Assembly (NCBI GenBank): GCA_030737875.1
Contig: CM060918.1
Location: 774,808,552 to 774,872,551, forward strand
Reading direction: 5' to 3'
DNA: 64,000 nt
DNA from: Allium sativum
Lineage: Eukaryota; Streptophyta; Magnoliopsida; Asparagales; Amaryllidaceae
The position numbers were made by a program, and so were the translations under genes. Under the pieces are notes generated by a model. The model had not been told where the DNA came from and ran no database searches. It saw only the letters and a program-made list of their open reading frames with translations. Below, piece by piece: positions 11,099 to 22,685 of the stretch; the first letter of the stretch is position 1; each line of letters opens with the position of its first letter.

Positions 11099-12337
11099 GT
11101 GAAAGCTGAGGAGTCATCGCAGAATAAGAAGATGTGGCCCAAGAAGGGGAAGCAGCAGCATCCACGACAACAACAACAACAACAACAACAACAGAAGAAA
11201 GGAAGGAAGAATGACAAAGGCAGGGATAAGAGAAAATGTCACCATTGTGGGAAGGAAGTTCACTTGGTTAAAGATTGTAAGAAAAGAAAGATCAGCTGCT
11301 TTAATTGTGGAGAGCTTGGACACTACTCTAAAGAGTGCCCAAAGAAACAAGGACCGCAGGGACAAGGTCAAAGAGCTGGAACTTCTGGAGGGCAGATGCA
11401 TGCTCTCGCAATCATTGCTCCTGAAAGTGGTAGAAATATTTCCATAGAAAGTTTAGTTTCTCTTTCAAATCATCCAGTTAGAACACTTTTTTATTCTGGT
11501 GCTTCACACTCATTTATATCTAGTTCTGTACTTCAATCTCTGCACTTAATTACTAGTATCATAGTAGATGCCATAGTTGTTTCAAACCCCATTGGTGATT
11601 TGGCTCACTTATCGACAATTTGTCAGGATTTGAAATTATCTATGTTAGGCATAAAATTTGAATGTGACGCTTATGTGCTTGGGTTTATGGGCTATGGGTT
11701 GATTCTAGGAATGGACTGGCTTACTACGTATGGGGCTGTTCTGGATTGTGAGAGGAGGGTTGTTAGGCTCCACACTTGTTATGGGAGGACCCTCAAAGTT
11801 TCTTGTGACCCACAAGGGTCTGTTATGCTTAGTTTCTTAGAATCTCTTGATGCATCTATAGAGGATATGCAATCAGTCCCAGTAATCCGAGATTTTTCTG
11901 ATGTTTTTGATGAGGTACGGGGCTTACCTACGAGGCTCGAGATCGACTTTCGTATATATCTAGTGGACAATGCAAAACCAGTTGCATTACCCATACTCCA
12001 CATGGCTCCAAGGGAAAGGAGGGAGCTGAGTAAGAAAGTAGGGGAGCTGCTTGAAAAAGGGTTTATCAGACGAAGCATATTCGAATGGGGTGGTCCAGTA
12101 GTATTTGCAACTAAGGAAGATGGTTCGCTTCGTTTGTGTGTTGACTACGGAGAGTTGAATAAACTCACCAAGAAGAATAGACACCCACTGCCAAGGATTG
12201 ATGATTTATTTGATCAGCTTGTTGGTACCTCGGTGTTTTCTCAGTTAGATTTGGCTACGGGGTTCCATCATCTGAGGGTGGCTAAAGACAACATAGATAA
12301 AACTGCTTTTAGAACTCCGGACGGTTTCGTTGAATGA
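11099..12337 (+). pseudogene. pol: gag zinc knuckles, protease and N-terminal RT, truncated
   Basis: A 412-residue open stretch. Residues 24-32 are a polyglutamine run coded by CAA/CAG repeats. Two CCHC zinc knuckles follow at 47-60 ([14 protein letters not shown], where V replaces the usual glycine before the histidine) and 67-80 ([14 protein letters not shown]). The aspartic protease is at about 125-220; its catalytic triad reads YSG at 132-134, so the aspartate is lost. RT begins about residue 300 ([31 protein letters not shown]) and reaches [12 protein letters not shown], with the first catalytic aspartate. It stops at TGA 12335-12337, before the second catalytic motif. Confidence 0.85.
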
Positions 12338-12506
12338 CTAATGATACCTTCTGGTCTGACAAATGCACCTGCCTATTTTGTTGATTTAATGAGTAGGGTC
12401 TTTCAGGAATTCCTAAAAAAAAAATATTAGCCTTCGTTGATGATATTTTGATCTTCTCCAAGAATGAAGAAGAGCATGCCCAAGTGCCCAACATCTGAGA
12501 GAAGTC
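12338..12506 (+). pseudogene. pol: RT palm region, broken by frameshifts
   Basis: After the TGA the same frame reads [13 protein letters not shown] as far as an A homopolymer at about 12414-12424, where the frame slips. The next frame holds the catalytic AFVDDILIFSK. It is then thrown off by an 8-bp tandem duplication (GCCCAAGT followed by GCCCAAC) at about 12478-12493. Three defects fall within 170 bp of the polymerase core. Confidence 0.8.
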
Positions 12507-13220
12507 TTGAAAACTCTCCGTGACCATCAGCTTAAAGCAAAGTTCTCCAAATGCCACTTTTGGAGAAAGGAAGTGAGATTCTTTGGGCATGTAGTCTCCA
12601 AAGAAGGGATAGTTGTAGATCCCGCAAAGGTGGTAGCAGTGCAAGATTGGCAGATTCCTAAAAACGCAACCGAGGTGAGAAGCATCCTTGGATTGGCAGG
12701 TTACTGTAGGAAGTTCATTAAGGACTTCGCGAAGATATCAGCCCCTCTCACCAGGATGACAAAGAAGAATTTGGTGTTTTCATGGGATATAGACTGTGAT
12801 GTTGCTTTCCAACGACTGAAGAGGACTTTGACAATAGCCCCAGTCTTGGCTTTACCCGATGGAAGTAAAGTATTTATCGTTTACACTGATGCGTGTGGTA
12901 CAGGGCTTGGTGCGGTTCTAATGCAAGAGGGGAAGGTAATATGTTATGGGGGTAGGCAGTTGCGGGTTCATGAAAAGAACTGCCCCACCCATGATCTAGA
13001 GCTAACTACCGTAGTATTCGCGTTAAAGACATGGCGTCATTATTTGCTTGGAGAAAGGTTCGAGTTGTACACCGACCATAAATCTCTCAAGTATCTTTTC
13101 TCACAGAAGGATCTTAACTTAAGGCAACAACGGTGGATGGAGTTCTTAGCTTCATCTGATTTTGAGATTGCTTACACCCCTGGCAAGGGTAATGTAGTGG
13201 CAGACGCACTAAGTAGGTAG
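12507..13220 (+). pseudogene. pol: RT C-terminal part and RNase H
   Basis: The frame of 237 residues covers the RT thumb ([30 protein letters not shown]) and the gypsy RNase H. The RNase H acidic residues are visible in [25 protein letters not shown] and [10 protein letters not shown], with [16 protein letters not shown] at the end. It normally removes RNA from the RNA-DNA hybrid. A TAG at 13218-13220 ends it, and the frame beyond (RAALNPLFVERKNLEF) continues the polyprotein to a shift near 13335. Confidence 0.85.
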
Positions 13221-13345
13221 AGGGCGGCCCTGAATCCTCTGTTTGTGGAAAGAAAGAACTTAGAGTTCATATCAGCTTTTGATTTTAGACCCTCCATCAA
13301 AGTTTTGCCTGATTTATTTGCATCCTTGGAGATACACCGACTCTT

Positions 13346-14908
13346 GTGGAGCAGATAAGAGCTTTGCAACAAGGTGACCCACAGATTCTAGACATCATGG
13401 ATAAGCTCAGAAGATGGGAGACTTCTAGTCACCTCAGTAGGTATGCCATAGATGAAAAGGGGTGGTTGCGACGAGATGGAAGACTTTGTTTTCCTCAAAC
13501 TGGAAGCTTGATAAAGGCGGTCCTAGAAGAAGCCCACCATTCTAAGATGACCATACATCCAGGCGGTGACAAGATACATAGAGACATGAAGAGGGTTTTC
13601 TTTTGGGCTGCGATAAAGAGGGACGTGGCCGAATTTGTTTCTCAATGTTTAGTTTTCCAGCAAGTCAAGGCTGAGCAAAAGAAGTTCAGTGGATTACTTC
13701 ATCCGTTGGAGGTCCCGCAGTGGAAATGGGTTAGCGTCTCTATGGATTTCATAGTTGGTTTTCCTAGATCGAAGAAAGGTAATACCGATATTTGGGTGAT
13801 AGTGGACAGACTCACTAAGAGTGCACACTTTATTCCAGTTAAAAGTAAAAGTACGACACCATGGTTGGCAACAATTTATGTTCATGAGATGGTTCGTCTC
13901 CACGGAGTTCTTTCCAGCATCGTGAGCGATCGTGACCCCATCTTTACCAGCGAATTTTGGAGGAGTTTGCAAGAAGCATTGGGTACACATTTGTGTTTGG
14001 GCACCGCTTATCATCGTCAGACCGATGGCCAGATGGAGAGGGTGAACAAAATTCTAGAAGATCTTCTGAGGCTGTGCATCCTAGACTTCGGAGGGACTTG
14101 GGAAGAGCATCTTCCCTTAATAGAGTTTGCCTATAATAATATCTTTCAAGCCAGCATCGGTATGGCACCCTTCAAAGCATTGTACGGGCGACCCTATAGG
14201 TCTCCAACTTGTTGGTGGGAATCTACAGAAAGATTGTTACTTGGGCCTGATATGGTTAGGGAGACGTCTGAGAAGATTGATCTTATTCGACGACGAATGA
14301 AAACAGCTCAAGATAGGCAGAAGTCCTATGCAGATAAGAGGAGAACCGACATCGAGTTTGAAGTGGGAGACTTAGTTTTCATCAAAGTATCACCTCTGAG
14401 AAATGTGGTCCGCCCCAGTTCAGTAGGGAAGTTGGCACCTCGGTTTGTGGGACCCTTTCCCATAACTGGGAGAATTGGCCAAATGGCCTATAAAGCAAAA
14501 CTCCCAGAGAATTTGTCTAGTGTTCATAATGTTTTTCATGTTTCTCATCTACGGAAGTGCCTGCATGACACCGCAGAAGTCGTTGAGCTGAGTATGTTGG
14601 AAGAAGTGGAGGTGAAACGGGAGGCAACAGTAAGACGAGTCCCTACCCGTATTCTTGGATCGGAAGTTAAAAAGCTGCGCAACAAAGAAATCCAGTTGGT
14701 AAAGGTTCAATGGGGAGACAACCCAGAAGACGCAAATTGGGAAACCAAAGATAGAATTCGTGCTTCGTACCCTTTCCTTTCTGAGGGTATGTTCTTAAAT
14801 CCATTTTCCAAATCTTTATTTGTGCCTATTTTTGTCAATCGAGCATGTCTTATCCCTAGTATTTTCGACCTTCAGATAGGAGTCCTATGGATGAAAACAT
14901 GTGTTTGA
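13346..14908 (+). pseudogene. pol: Integrase and chromodomain
   Basis: A 520-residue open stretch starting just past a frameshift. The zinc-binding region (HHSKMTIHPGG ... QCLVFQQVK) has lost its last cysteine (F instead of C). The catalytic core keeps D in VSMDFIVGF, D in IVSDRDPIF and E in DGQMERVNKILED. The GKLAPRFVGPF C-terminal module and VFHVSHLRKC follow. A chromodomain lies at about residues 430-485 (RILGSEVKKLRNKE, VKVQWGDNPEDANWE), expected to direct insertion to particular chromatin. The last ~35 residues after SYPFLS look like read-through into non-coding DNA. Confidence 0.88.
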
Positions 14909-15405
14909 AACATGTTATGTTTAATGGATGCTAGTGGATGCAAGTGTTTGCTAGTGGTTGCATGTGGACGCATACACACACACACACACATTAGGCACTA
15001 GATCGGCTCAATCACTCTCTCATACTGCATATGGATGCATGTGCATTTTCTTTTCTTTTATGGATGAAAATGGATGAGTTAGCATATGGATGTTGCACTT
15101 GGACGAATGGACGTGCACACATATAGAACTTACATGTTATAATAGGATTATTTTCATACATATTGGATTCATGGCACTAATCATACATCGCATTAAGGAG
15201 GTCAACTAGATCAGCAGACCGCCTGATTTTCACATTAGTATTGGGACATATACACACACCTCTGCATATACTCATATAAGCATAAGAAATCTTGTACGGA
15301 AAATGGATGCTTGTGATGATGGATGAGTAGATGGATGATGGATGGTAGGATACGTTCTTCTTAACTTGAAGATTTCGGGGACGAAATCCTTTAAGGAGGG
15401 GAGAA
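14909..15405 (+). other. 3' untranslated region and polypurine tract of the chromovirus
   Basis: Non-coding, with repeated GGATGNA/TGGATG words, an (AC)n run at about 14972-14990 and a terminal box at 15371-15405. That box reads TTCGGGGACGAAATCC then TTTAAGGAGGGGAGAA, directly before LTR C. The purine run is the expected plus-strand primer site. Confidence 0.75.
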
Positions 15406-15824
15406 TGTAACACCCCGTAATTTTAAAATATTAAAATCGACAAATTAAAGAATACTTAATTTTTAGAAGAAGAATTAAGGAAAACGGGCTGTGCCATTGC
15501 GTTCGTCTCGGAATTCTGATTGGAATAGTCCTTGTTTGCATAAATCGGATATCGTATGGAGAAGTTATAAGCCTTAGAAGTTTGTATATGCATAAGGTAG
15601 AATATATATATATATATATATAATAATTCCAGAACCTTCAAAACAGTTCAAAAATCAAAATCCAACCAAAGTGGGTTGAGCAGGAAAATTCCCACTCGTG
15701 GTTGTCGACCCCTCCAAGGGGTGTCGACCCCCCTATAGGGGTGTCGACCTCCCCGGGCAGATCTGGGAAGAATTCGTTTTATGTACCTGGACTTGATTCT
15801 GGGTCTGGTTCATTGGTTCTAGGC

Positions 15825-15832
15825 TATAAATA
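15825..15832 (+). promoter_or_regulatory. TATA box of LTR C
   Basis: TATAAATA in the same context as in LTR B, 82 bp after the last GTCGAC core. Confidence 0.6.
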
Positions 15833-16868
15833 TGGTCCCTTATTCTCCTATTTTCTTCATTGGAGATAATGGAAGCCATATGATGTCCGGTTGCAAACTG
15901 AAACAGAATCAAGTCCTACAACAACGGTTTAGCTAATCAAATCCAGAGTCCAGAATTCAGATCTATTCTCTCTCTCAATTCTCTAAACCTAACGCTGTGA
16001 GTTTCTAGTAACTTTTAAGTTTAAATAGATAAATGTGAATTATGAAAGACTGTGAATTGGGTATATGTTGTAAATCATGAACCTATGCAAGTTATTATGT
16101 CATTTTCCCTATATCTAATATGATTATGGACATTCGACTATGTTGCCTATGTGGATCTTGACTTGCAACTATATTGCGGTAAATGCGAACTTGTTAATTT
16201 AGATCTAATCCTTTATGTAAACCACCTTTCGCCTGTCATGTTGTAGTTAATTATGATATATTGTAAACTTGACATATGAAGTCACCTTTAGATCTACATA
16301 TGCTACCCTATCATGATAGATCTATTTCTTTAGATCCAATTCAACTATGATTATTCTACTATGTCATGATAAATCTATTTCTTTAGATCCAATTCAGTTG
16401 TGAGTATTCTGCTATGTTATTATTTGGGATATTAATTTGTATTATGCTAGATTTGAATTGCTGGACATCTAAATGATTAGTTTAGATCTCATTTTGTTCA
16501 CTTTGACATCATAGAAATTGTCATAAGTTCATATGACAACCTTATGATCATGTTAATCTATGTTATGCCAAATCATATTCAATGATCACTTGTATTACAT
16601 CCCTATTAGCTTTCCTTTTCATCGCTTATGGCTAGGCTAATTATTTAGCCTAGGCATGCCGTCAATTTTGTGAGGATGTTATTTAGAAACGGGGGAAAAG
16701 TAAATATTGGCATAATTGGGAAATAAACATTTTTGGACTAGTAATTCAAATTGTTGACAGAATGGGAAATAACACCCAAAAAGGTAAGATTAATTAACTG
16801 GTAAATTAATTAATAAATGGAATTTTAACAACTATAATTAGGAATTATGTTAACACTTATGACACGAG

Positions 16869-17061
16869 GTTAGGTTACATTAGTGGCGGAAGACTTCCCG
16901 GACCCGACCGACATATCCAGCAGCCACTAGTGTTGAACCTAATGCGAGAGGTCTAAGTGTGTAAATACGGCTCAATATAAGACACGAGGTTCGACCCAAC
17001 GGTGGAATAAGACTGCCCAGACACGACCGTCATATCCAGAATCCATACATTATAGGCCTAA
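16869..17061 (+). other. Twin hairpin repeat in LTR C
   Basis: The first unit (16869-16942) pairs GGTTACATTAGTGG with CCACTAGTGTTGAACC. The second (16989-17061) begins GTTCGACCCAACGGTGG and its stem is weaker than in LTRs A and B. Confidence 0.5.
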
Positions 17062-18376
17062 TGTGGGAGGTCTGGCCCAATATAACCATAATCGGACATG
17101 GTAATGAGAAAGGGCTACTTAACCTAATTTAATCCATAAGAACTGTATGATTATGAGCATAAGTTAGGGTTAAGTAAAATGGATTGGATAGTGGGTAGGT
17201 TAAGTATAACTGAAGGGGGTGGGTAATATAAATATACACACATACATACATACATACATATATATAGGCCCATAAACTTAACCCGGTAAAGTTATGTAAT
17301 TAAGGATCACCCTTTTATGGTAAGCATAACTGGTATAGGGCTATGTAATTAAAGATCACCGTTTAGGGTATACATAGTCAGTGGAAAACCTAGTGGGGAT
17401 ACAAGACAAAAGGGGAGAGCTTGTATCATATTGTGTGGGACCAATTTCAGGCAGTAACCCATATTCAATATCAGAGTAGGGAGCTACGTACTAGGCGGAG
17501 AAGGGGCACGCTTACTGATTGATTATAAGATATCCAAAACGTGACGGGTGGTGTAGATGGAGCAAACCGACCTGGGACATGTGCGTGCATGGGCCAGGCA
17601 GAAGGGGACAAGACGACCATGACACCAGTAGATATGACTGTGCACATATTAGGTTGCCACTTTAGGGAAGTGATACCCCCTACTGTGGGACCAACACAGA
17701 GTAGGGAGCCGATCAATCAGGGTAGTGGTTAGGGTACACTGGATGTATGCCCTAAGTCTACCAACTCATAGTGGAAGGGATCATCTCATTTTAAATTATA
17801 CTAGTAATAGTGCAGATTAGTTATTAGTGAAGCATGTATACACCTTACCTTATCTGCCTTGTCACACCTGCCATTTGTATAGTGATCTCTCTTATCCACT
17901 TTTTGCCTGTCATGATTACCTTTTTTATTTACTGGCTAAAAGTTACTAGGCTCGCCTGACTTTATGTCTGACCCCTTTTATTTTTCCTTCTCTATTTCGT
18001 TTCCCCCCAGGTTCTCAGGGAGGAAACACTCAGGCTTGACCGTGACTTTGCTTGATTGCTGGAGCTGCTGATATGTATGGATCAAGCTCCTATTCCCGTT
18101 GCAATGGCTATATTTTGTTATTGGGGAATTTTCTTTCTTTTATGTACTCTGATATTTCTAAAGTATAAGATAGTGGTTTTTATGTTGTAATGGGTTTTTA
18201 TATTTCAGACAAATGATGCTTTGGACCAGGATTTTTGATAATTAATAAAGTTGTTTATTTCCGCTGCAAATTTTTTTATACCTGTCTTGTAATATTCTGT
18301 TTCTGTTTACCTAAACGCTTCACGAAACTTAGTGAATTCCCTTTGTGAGTGACATTAACAGACGTGGGGTGTCACA

Positions 18377-19473
18377 TGCATAGCATTCCAAGCTCTTGGA
18401 AGTTGGATTCCATCCGTGGTTTTTTGCTCAAAAGTTGCATTGGAGAATTTTTGGCTAATCATATATGGTCCCTCCCAGTTAGGTTCGAGCACCCAAGTTC
18501 CTATCATGATTCTTTTCAGAACTAGGTCCCCAACTTAGAAGGTTATGCGCCTTACTTTAGCAATGAAATGATGAGCTATTCTCCTCTGATGTGCCACGAG
18601 TCTGAGTTTTGCTTCTCTTCTTTTCTCTTCAAAAAAATCGAGTGCTTCGAGTTGCAGTTTCTCATTCTCTTCTTGGTTGAAGTGGAATCTTCTATGAGTT
18701 GAGATTTCCAGTTCTACTAGAATCATAACCTCAGATCCAAATGCAAGCGAGAATGGAGTGTGCCCTATCGCAGTTTTATGAGTGGTACGGTATGCCCATA
18801 GTGCAAGTGGAAGCTCATCTACCCAAGCACCCTTAGCTTTTTCGAGCCGTTTCTTAATGGTTGACTTCAAGATTTTATTGATTGCTTCGACCTGCCTGTA
18901 GGCTTGCGGATGAGCAACAACTGCAAAACTCTTCTTGATCTTGTACTTAGCACAAAAATCTTGAAACCCACTACTCTCAAATTGAGTTCCATTATCAGTG
19001 ATTATTTTCTAGGGTACACCGAATCTGCAGATGATATTCTTCAATACAAAATGGATCACCTTCTTTGAAGTAATAGTAGTTAGTGGTTCAGCTTTAGCCC
19101 ATTTAGTGAAATAGTCAGCTGCTACTATCGCGTACTTCATATTTGGTTTAGCTGTACGTAATGCTCCGATCAAGTCTATGCCCCCATACTACAAATGGCC
19201 ACGAGCTAACCATTTGAGTCAATTCAGTGGGAGACGCTCTTGGAATTTTTGCAAACCTTTGGCATCTGTCACACTTTTTAAGATAGGTCATCGCATCCAG
19301 GTTCACATCGGGCCAAAAGTAGCCATATCATAAAATTTTCTTGGCCAGTTTTTGACCGCCTATGTGACCTCCACAATCTCCTCCGTGTAATTCTACCAAG
19401 ATCGCTTTTGATTCCTCCTTTGTTAGACATTGAAGTAATGGCATAGAGAATCCTCGTCTAACAACTTCCCATC
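18377..19473 (-). pseudogene. pol: Tat-type integrase, decayed and truncated
   Basis: Minus-strand text includes the HHCC finger region (HGGDCGGHIGGQKLAKKI, then KKCDRCQRFAKIP at about 19250-19390). The late catalytic and C-terminal region is open at 18535-18870 (KKRLEKAKGAWVDELPLALW, YRTTHKTAIGHTPFSLAFG). The last codons before 18377 read like the usual LPRAWNA..L end of this integrase. The middle (about 18870-19250) is full of stops and shifts. The upstream limit was chosen at the start of the RNase H open frame. Confidence 0.75.
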
Positions 19474-20339
19474 CTAGATTAGGTATAACGGAGCTTTACG
19501 CAGTACCTTCCTTCGCTTTTTCGGCTCTTCGGGGAGTGTCCAATTGAGGATATATTTCTTGATCGGAGTCATCCATGACATGGGTTCCTCAACCGTCTCC
19601 ATGATCCAGTCAACATCTACTTCCTCAATGGCGGGAGTTGAAAGGACTTCTACAGGAATAAGGCCCAACAACTGTGCATCTGAAGAACTGGCATATTTGG
19701 CGAGAGAATCCGCCTTTGCATTTTCTTCCCTTGGAGTGTGAGATATAGTGAAGTGGTCAAGGTCATTGAGAACTTCCATGGCTTTGACAAGATAAGAAGG
19801 AAGGTTTCCAACTTTAGTCTGGAACTCTCCAAGGACTTGGCACACTTCCTGTTGAGAATCGCTAAAACTTTGTAAATTTTTTAAATTCAACTCCTTTGCC
19901 AGTTTTAGTCCTGTTATAAATGCTTCGTATTCAGCCCATTATTCGTCGACGGGAATTCCAATCTTAAGGCATAACTTAGAGAATGGCCATCTAGAGTTTC
20001 TAAGATAATCCTAGCTCCCGAACAGTAATCATTTCTGGAACCATCAAAGTATAACTTCCAACTAGTCACTGTCTCTGCTGGTTCTTCAATTTCCTCTCCC
20101 CTGTCCATGAATTCGGCGATGAAATATGCTAAGGCTTTCCCATTAATAACTCTTCGGGGGTGATAAGTGATGTCATATTGGCTAAGCTCAATGTTCCACT
20201 TCAATAATCTTCCCGAAGTTTCTGGGCGAAATAGAACCTGTCTTAGCGGTTGATTGGTGAAAACTTTTATAGGATGGGATTGGAAATATGGTCTCAACTT
20301 CTTTGATACAATAAGCATATAGTATGCAAGTTTCTCCAA
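19474..20339 (-). pseudogene. pol: Second (archaeal-type) RNase H with end of gypsy RNase H
   Basis: Two minus-strand frames, 19914-20339 and 19474-19890. The first starts in the gypsy RNase H tail (TNQPLRQVL, GRLLKWNIELSQYDITYHPR) and goes on to WKLYFDGSRNDYCSGARII, the first acidic motif of the extra RNase H. The second has SFSDSQQEV and TPREENAKADSLAKYASS, the other acidic motifs. The two frames are separated by a shift near 19900. The extra RNase H is typical of Tat/Ogre/Retand elements. Confidence 0.82.
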
Positions 20340-21593
20340 CTTCGGGTAGTTTAATTCTGCTCTAGCGAGCTGCCTGCTAATGTATTAAACTGGCCATTGG
20401 ACTTTGGCATCCTCTCGGACAAGTGCAGCGCTTAAGGCATGTGATGAGACAGCCAAATATAGAAAGATCTCCTCTCTATATCTAGGCTTAGAAAGCATTG
20501 GTGGCGACTCCATGTGTTTAATCAATTCTTCGAGTGCCATTTGACATTCAGGAGTCCATTGAAAAATCTTTCTTTCCCTTCTTTAACGCATCGAAGAGTA
20601 GAATGCATCGATTCGTCGCCTTTGAGATGAAGCGGTTCAGGGCAGCAACTTTCCCAATCAACCTTTGAAGTTCTTTCTTTGTCCTTGGAGCTCGCATTTC
20701 CCGTAAGGCTGTGACGTGGGAAGGATTCGCAGCAATGCCCCTAGCTTTGACTATGAACCTAAGAAATTTTCCTGACGAAACTCCAAATGAGCATTTAAGA
20801 GGATTTAGCTTCATGCAATACTTTCTGAGGATATGAAACGTCTTAGCTTGATTCCCTAGATGATTTTCTGCCTTTTTTTGATTTACCAGCATATCATCTA
20901 CATAGACTTCCATGGTGTCCCCGATTTGGGACTTGAACATGGAATTCACAAGGCGTTGGTAGGTTGTCCCCGCATTCTTCAGTCCAAACAGCATAATTTT
21001 GTAGCAATATAAGCCTCTATCGGTTATGAAACTCTTGTTTTCTTCATCTGGCTTATGCATCATGATTTGATTATACCCGGAGTATGTGTCCATGAATGAT
21101 AACAATTCATGCCCCGTAGTTGCATCGACAAGTTGGTCAATTCTCGGTAATGGAAAACTATCTTTGGGACATGCTTTGTTAAGGTCCGAGTAATCTATGC
21201 ACACTCCCATTTGCCATTAGATTTTTTAACGAGGACCGGATTGGAAACCCAAGCGGGATATGTAGATTCTCTTATAAAATTATTTTTGAACAATCTATCT
21301 ACTTCTTCTTTTAATGCCACAGATCTTTTAGGTCCTTGCATTCGTCTTTTTTGTTTTACAGGAGTCAAATTAGGATTAATATTCAACTTATGAACAATTA
21401 CAACTGGTGATATTTCACAGATGTCGGAATGCGTCCCTGCAAAAACATCTAAGTTTGATTTTAAAAACAATATCAAATCATTCTGCAATTTTAGGCCCAG
21501 CTGAGAACCTGTCTTTAGGACTCGGTCAGGATCTTTATCGTATACTTGAATGGAGATGGTGTCCTCAGCCGGTGTCGCTCTGCTTTCCCCCAT
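20340..21593 (-). pseudogene. pol: Tat-type reverse transcriptase and RNase H start
   Basis: The frame 21195-21593 holds the pre-RT and finger region (KEEVDRLFKNNFIRESTYPAWVSNP). The frame 20548-21210 holds CIDYSDLNKACPKDSFPLPR, MDTYSGYNQIMM and the catalytic YVDD at residues 103-106. These frames overlap by a shift at about 21200. Text between 20340 and 20547 in another frame gives the RNase H start (APECQMALEEL-like, VYYISRQLARAELNYP). All main catalytic aspartates of RT are present, but the frame is broken. Confidence 0.83.
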
Positions 21594-21923
21594 ACTGGCT
21601 TTTCTCGGATCAATCTCCTTCTAGGATCCACTGTGCTCACCAGTATGAGGGCCCCCTCCTTAATTGCTATAAGGGGGGATCACAAATGCAGAGCGTAGGC
21701 TCGACATCCTTCTTTACTTCCTTCTTCCTTGCCTCGGCAAGATCCACCAAATAACACTCCCTTGCTGCCTGTTGGTCGCCCTTGACTGTGCCAATTCCGT
21801 TTTTAGTAAGGAATTTCATCGTAAGACACCACAGAGCCATCGTTATTCTAAATACTGCGAGGGTAAGCCTACCAAGGAAGGTGTTGTAAGCAAAGAACTC
21901 ATCAATTATGACAAAATCTTGTT
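21594..21923 (-). pseudogene. Linker between protease and RT, decayed
   Basis: Minus-strand text in shifted frames still reads like the conserved stretch after protease (FVIIDEFFAYNTFLGRLTLA, then CYLVDLAEARK). The frame is broken several times. Confidence 0.55.
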
Positions 21924-22685
21924 TTAGTGCCGCCTTGCACTCTCATACTCCAAGTTTGACGAGCAGATTAATGATGCCAATCGGTTGAACGGTTTCCCTG
22001 TGAATATGTGAATTTTATTCTGGCAGGCTTTCACATCGTCCATCGAGAGTTTCATTCTATGGAATGCACTGATGAAGACGACATTGACCGATGCCTCACT
22101 ATCGACTAAGACCCTTCTAACAATGGTTGGTCCCAAGCCAATGGTTATCACCATGGGATCCACCATTGGAGTTACGAGTCCGTTTGCATCCTCATCTTTG
22201 AACATGATGTCATCCCATGGAATTCTCGGCATCTTTGCTAACAAAGGTTCATTCACGATCATGAGCTCTTCTTCTTTCGAAAGGTTCTTCATTTCATTCG
22301 AGTATTTCACAATGTCCCCCCAACTTCTTCCGACTGGGTGCTGCCCACCTGATATAGTATTAACGATCAACCTTGGAATAGCATCGACCGAGACATTCTC
22401 ATTTTGATTAGGTTGTCCTGCAGAGGTTCCTTGGCCTTGAGCATTCTGGGCGCTATGCAGGTTCTTTGCATACTGTTGAAGCCTATTTTTCCTTATTAGT
22501 TCTTCAATCAAGCTCTTAAGGTGTCTGCACTCGTTCGTATTATGGCCTGGCTTGTTACGGAACTGGCATAACCTTCCTGACTTGACTGTTGCATTACTGG
22601 CCTTCACTTGTTTTGGTACTGGGTAATCTTCAATATCTTTAGTTGCCATGAAGATGTTTTCGATAGTATCGTTCAAAGAAGTCAA
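21924..22685 (-). pseudogene. Tat-type zinc knuckle and protease
   Basis: A frame of about 253 residues. A knuckle-like CQFRNKPGHNTNEC lies at residues 40-53. The protease motif at 195-199 reads DSEAS where DSGAS is expected, so the active-site glycine is replaced by glutamate. The frame begins at a non-ATG codon right at the gag stop, so a frameshift separates it from gag. The product would cleave the polyprotein. Confidence 0.8.

Larger units (their letters stand above)
7249..18376 (+). mobile_element. Autonomous-type chromovirus (Ty3/gypsy, Tekay/Del-like), decayed
   Basis: The full layout is present: LTR B, primer site, gag, zinc knuckles, protease, RT, RNase H, integrase, chromodomain, polypurine tract, LTR C. 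The chromodomain after integrase and the pol order PR-RT-RH-IN mark a plant chromovirus. Long LTRs and the TTCGGGGACGAAAT box before the polypurine tract point to the Tekay/Del branch. Several stops, frameshifts and a lost protease aspartate show it is dead. Its right LTR abuts a Retand-type integrase remnant at 18377, so it inserted there; TGCAT at 18377-18381 is the expected right target-site copy. Confidence 0.85.
15406..18376 (+). repeat. LTR C (3' LTR of the chromovirus)
   Basis: The 2971-bp LTR starts TGTAACACCCCG and ends GGGGTGTCACA. It has the GTCGAC block at 15704-15748 (cores at 15704, 15723 and 15743), TATA at 15825-15832, the hairpin pair at 16869-17061 (second hairpin degraded) and CATA-type simple repeats at about 17236-17270. 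The right boundary is sharp, because Retand integrase text starts at 18377. Confidence 0.93.

Noticed and set aside
11114..11401. Minus-strand frames rich in cysteine or leucine near 11011-11401
   Set aside because: They are shadows of the CAA polyglutamine tract and basic linker of gag on the plus strand.
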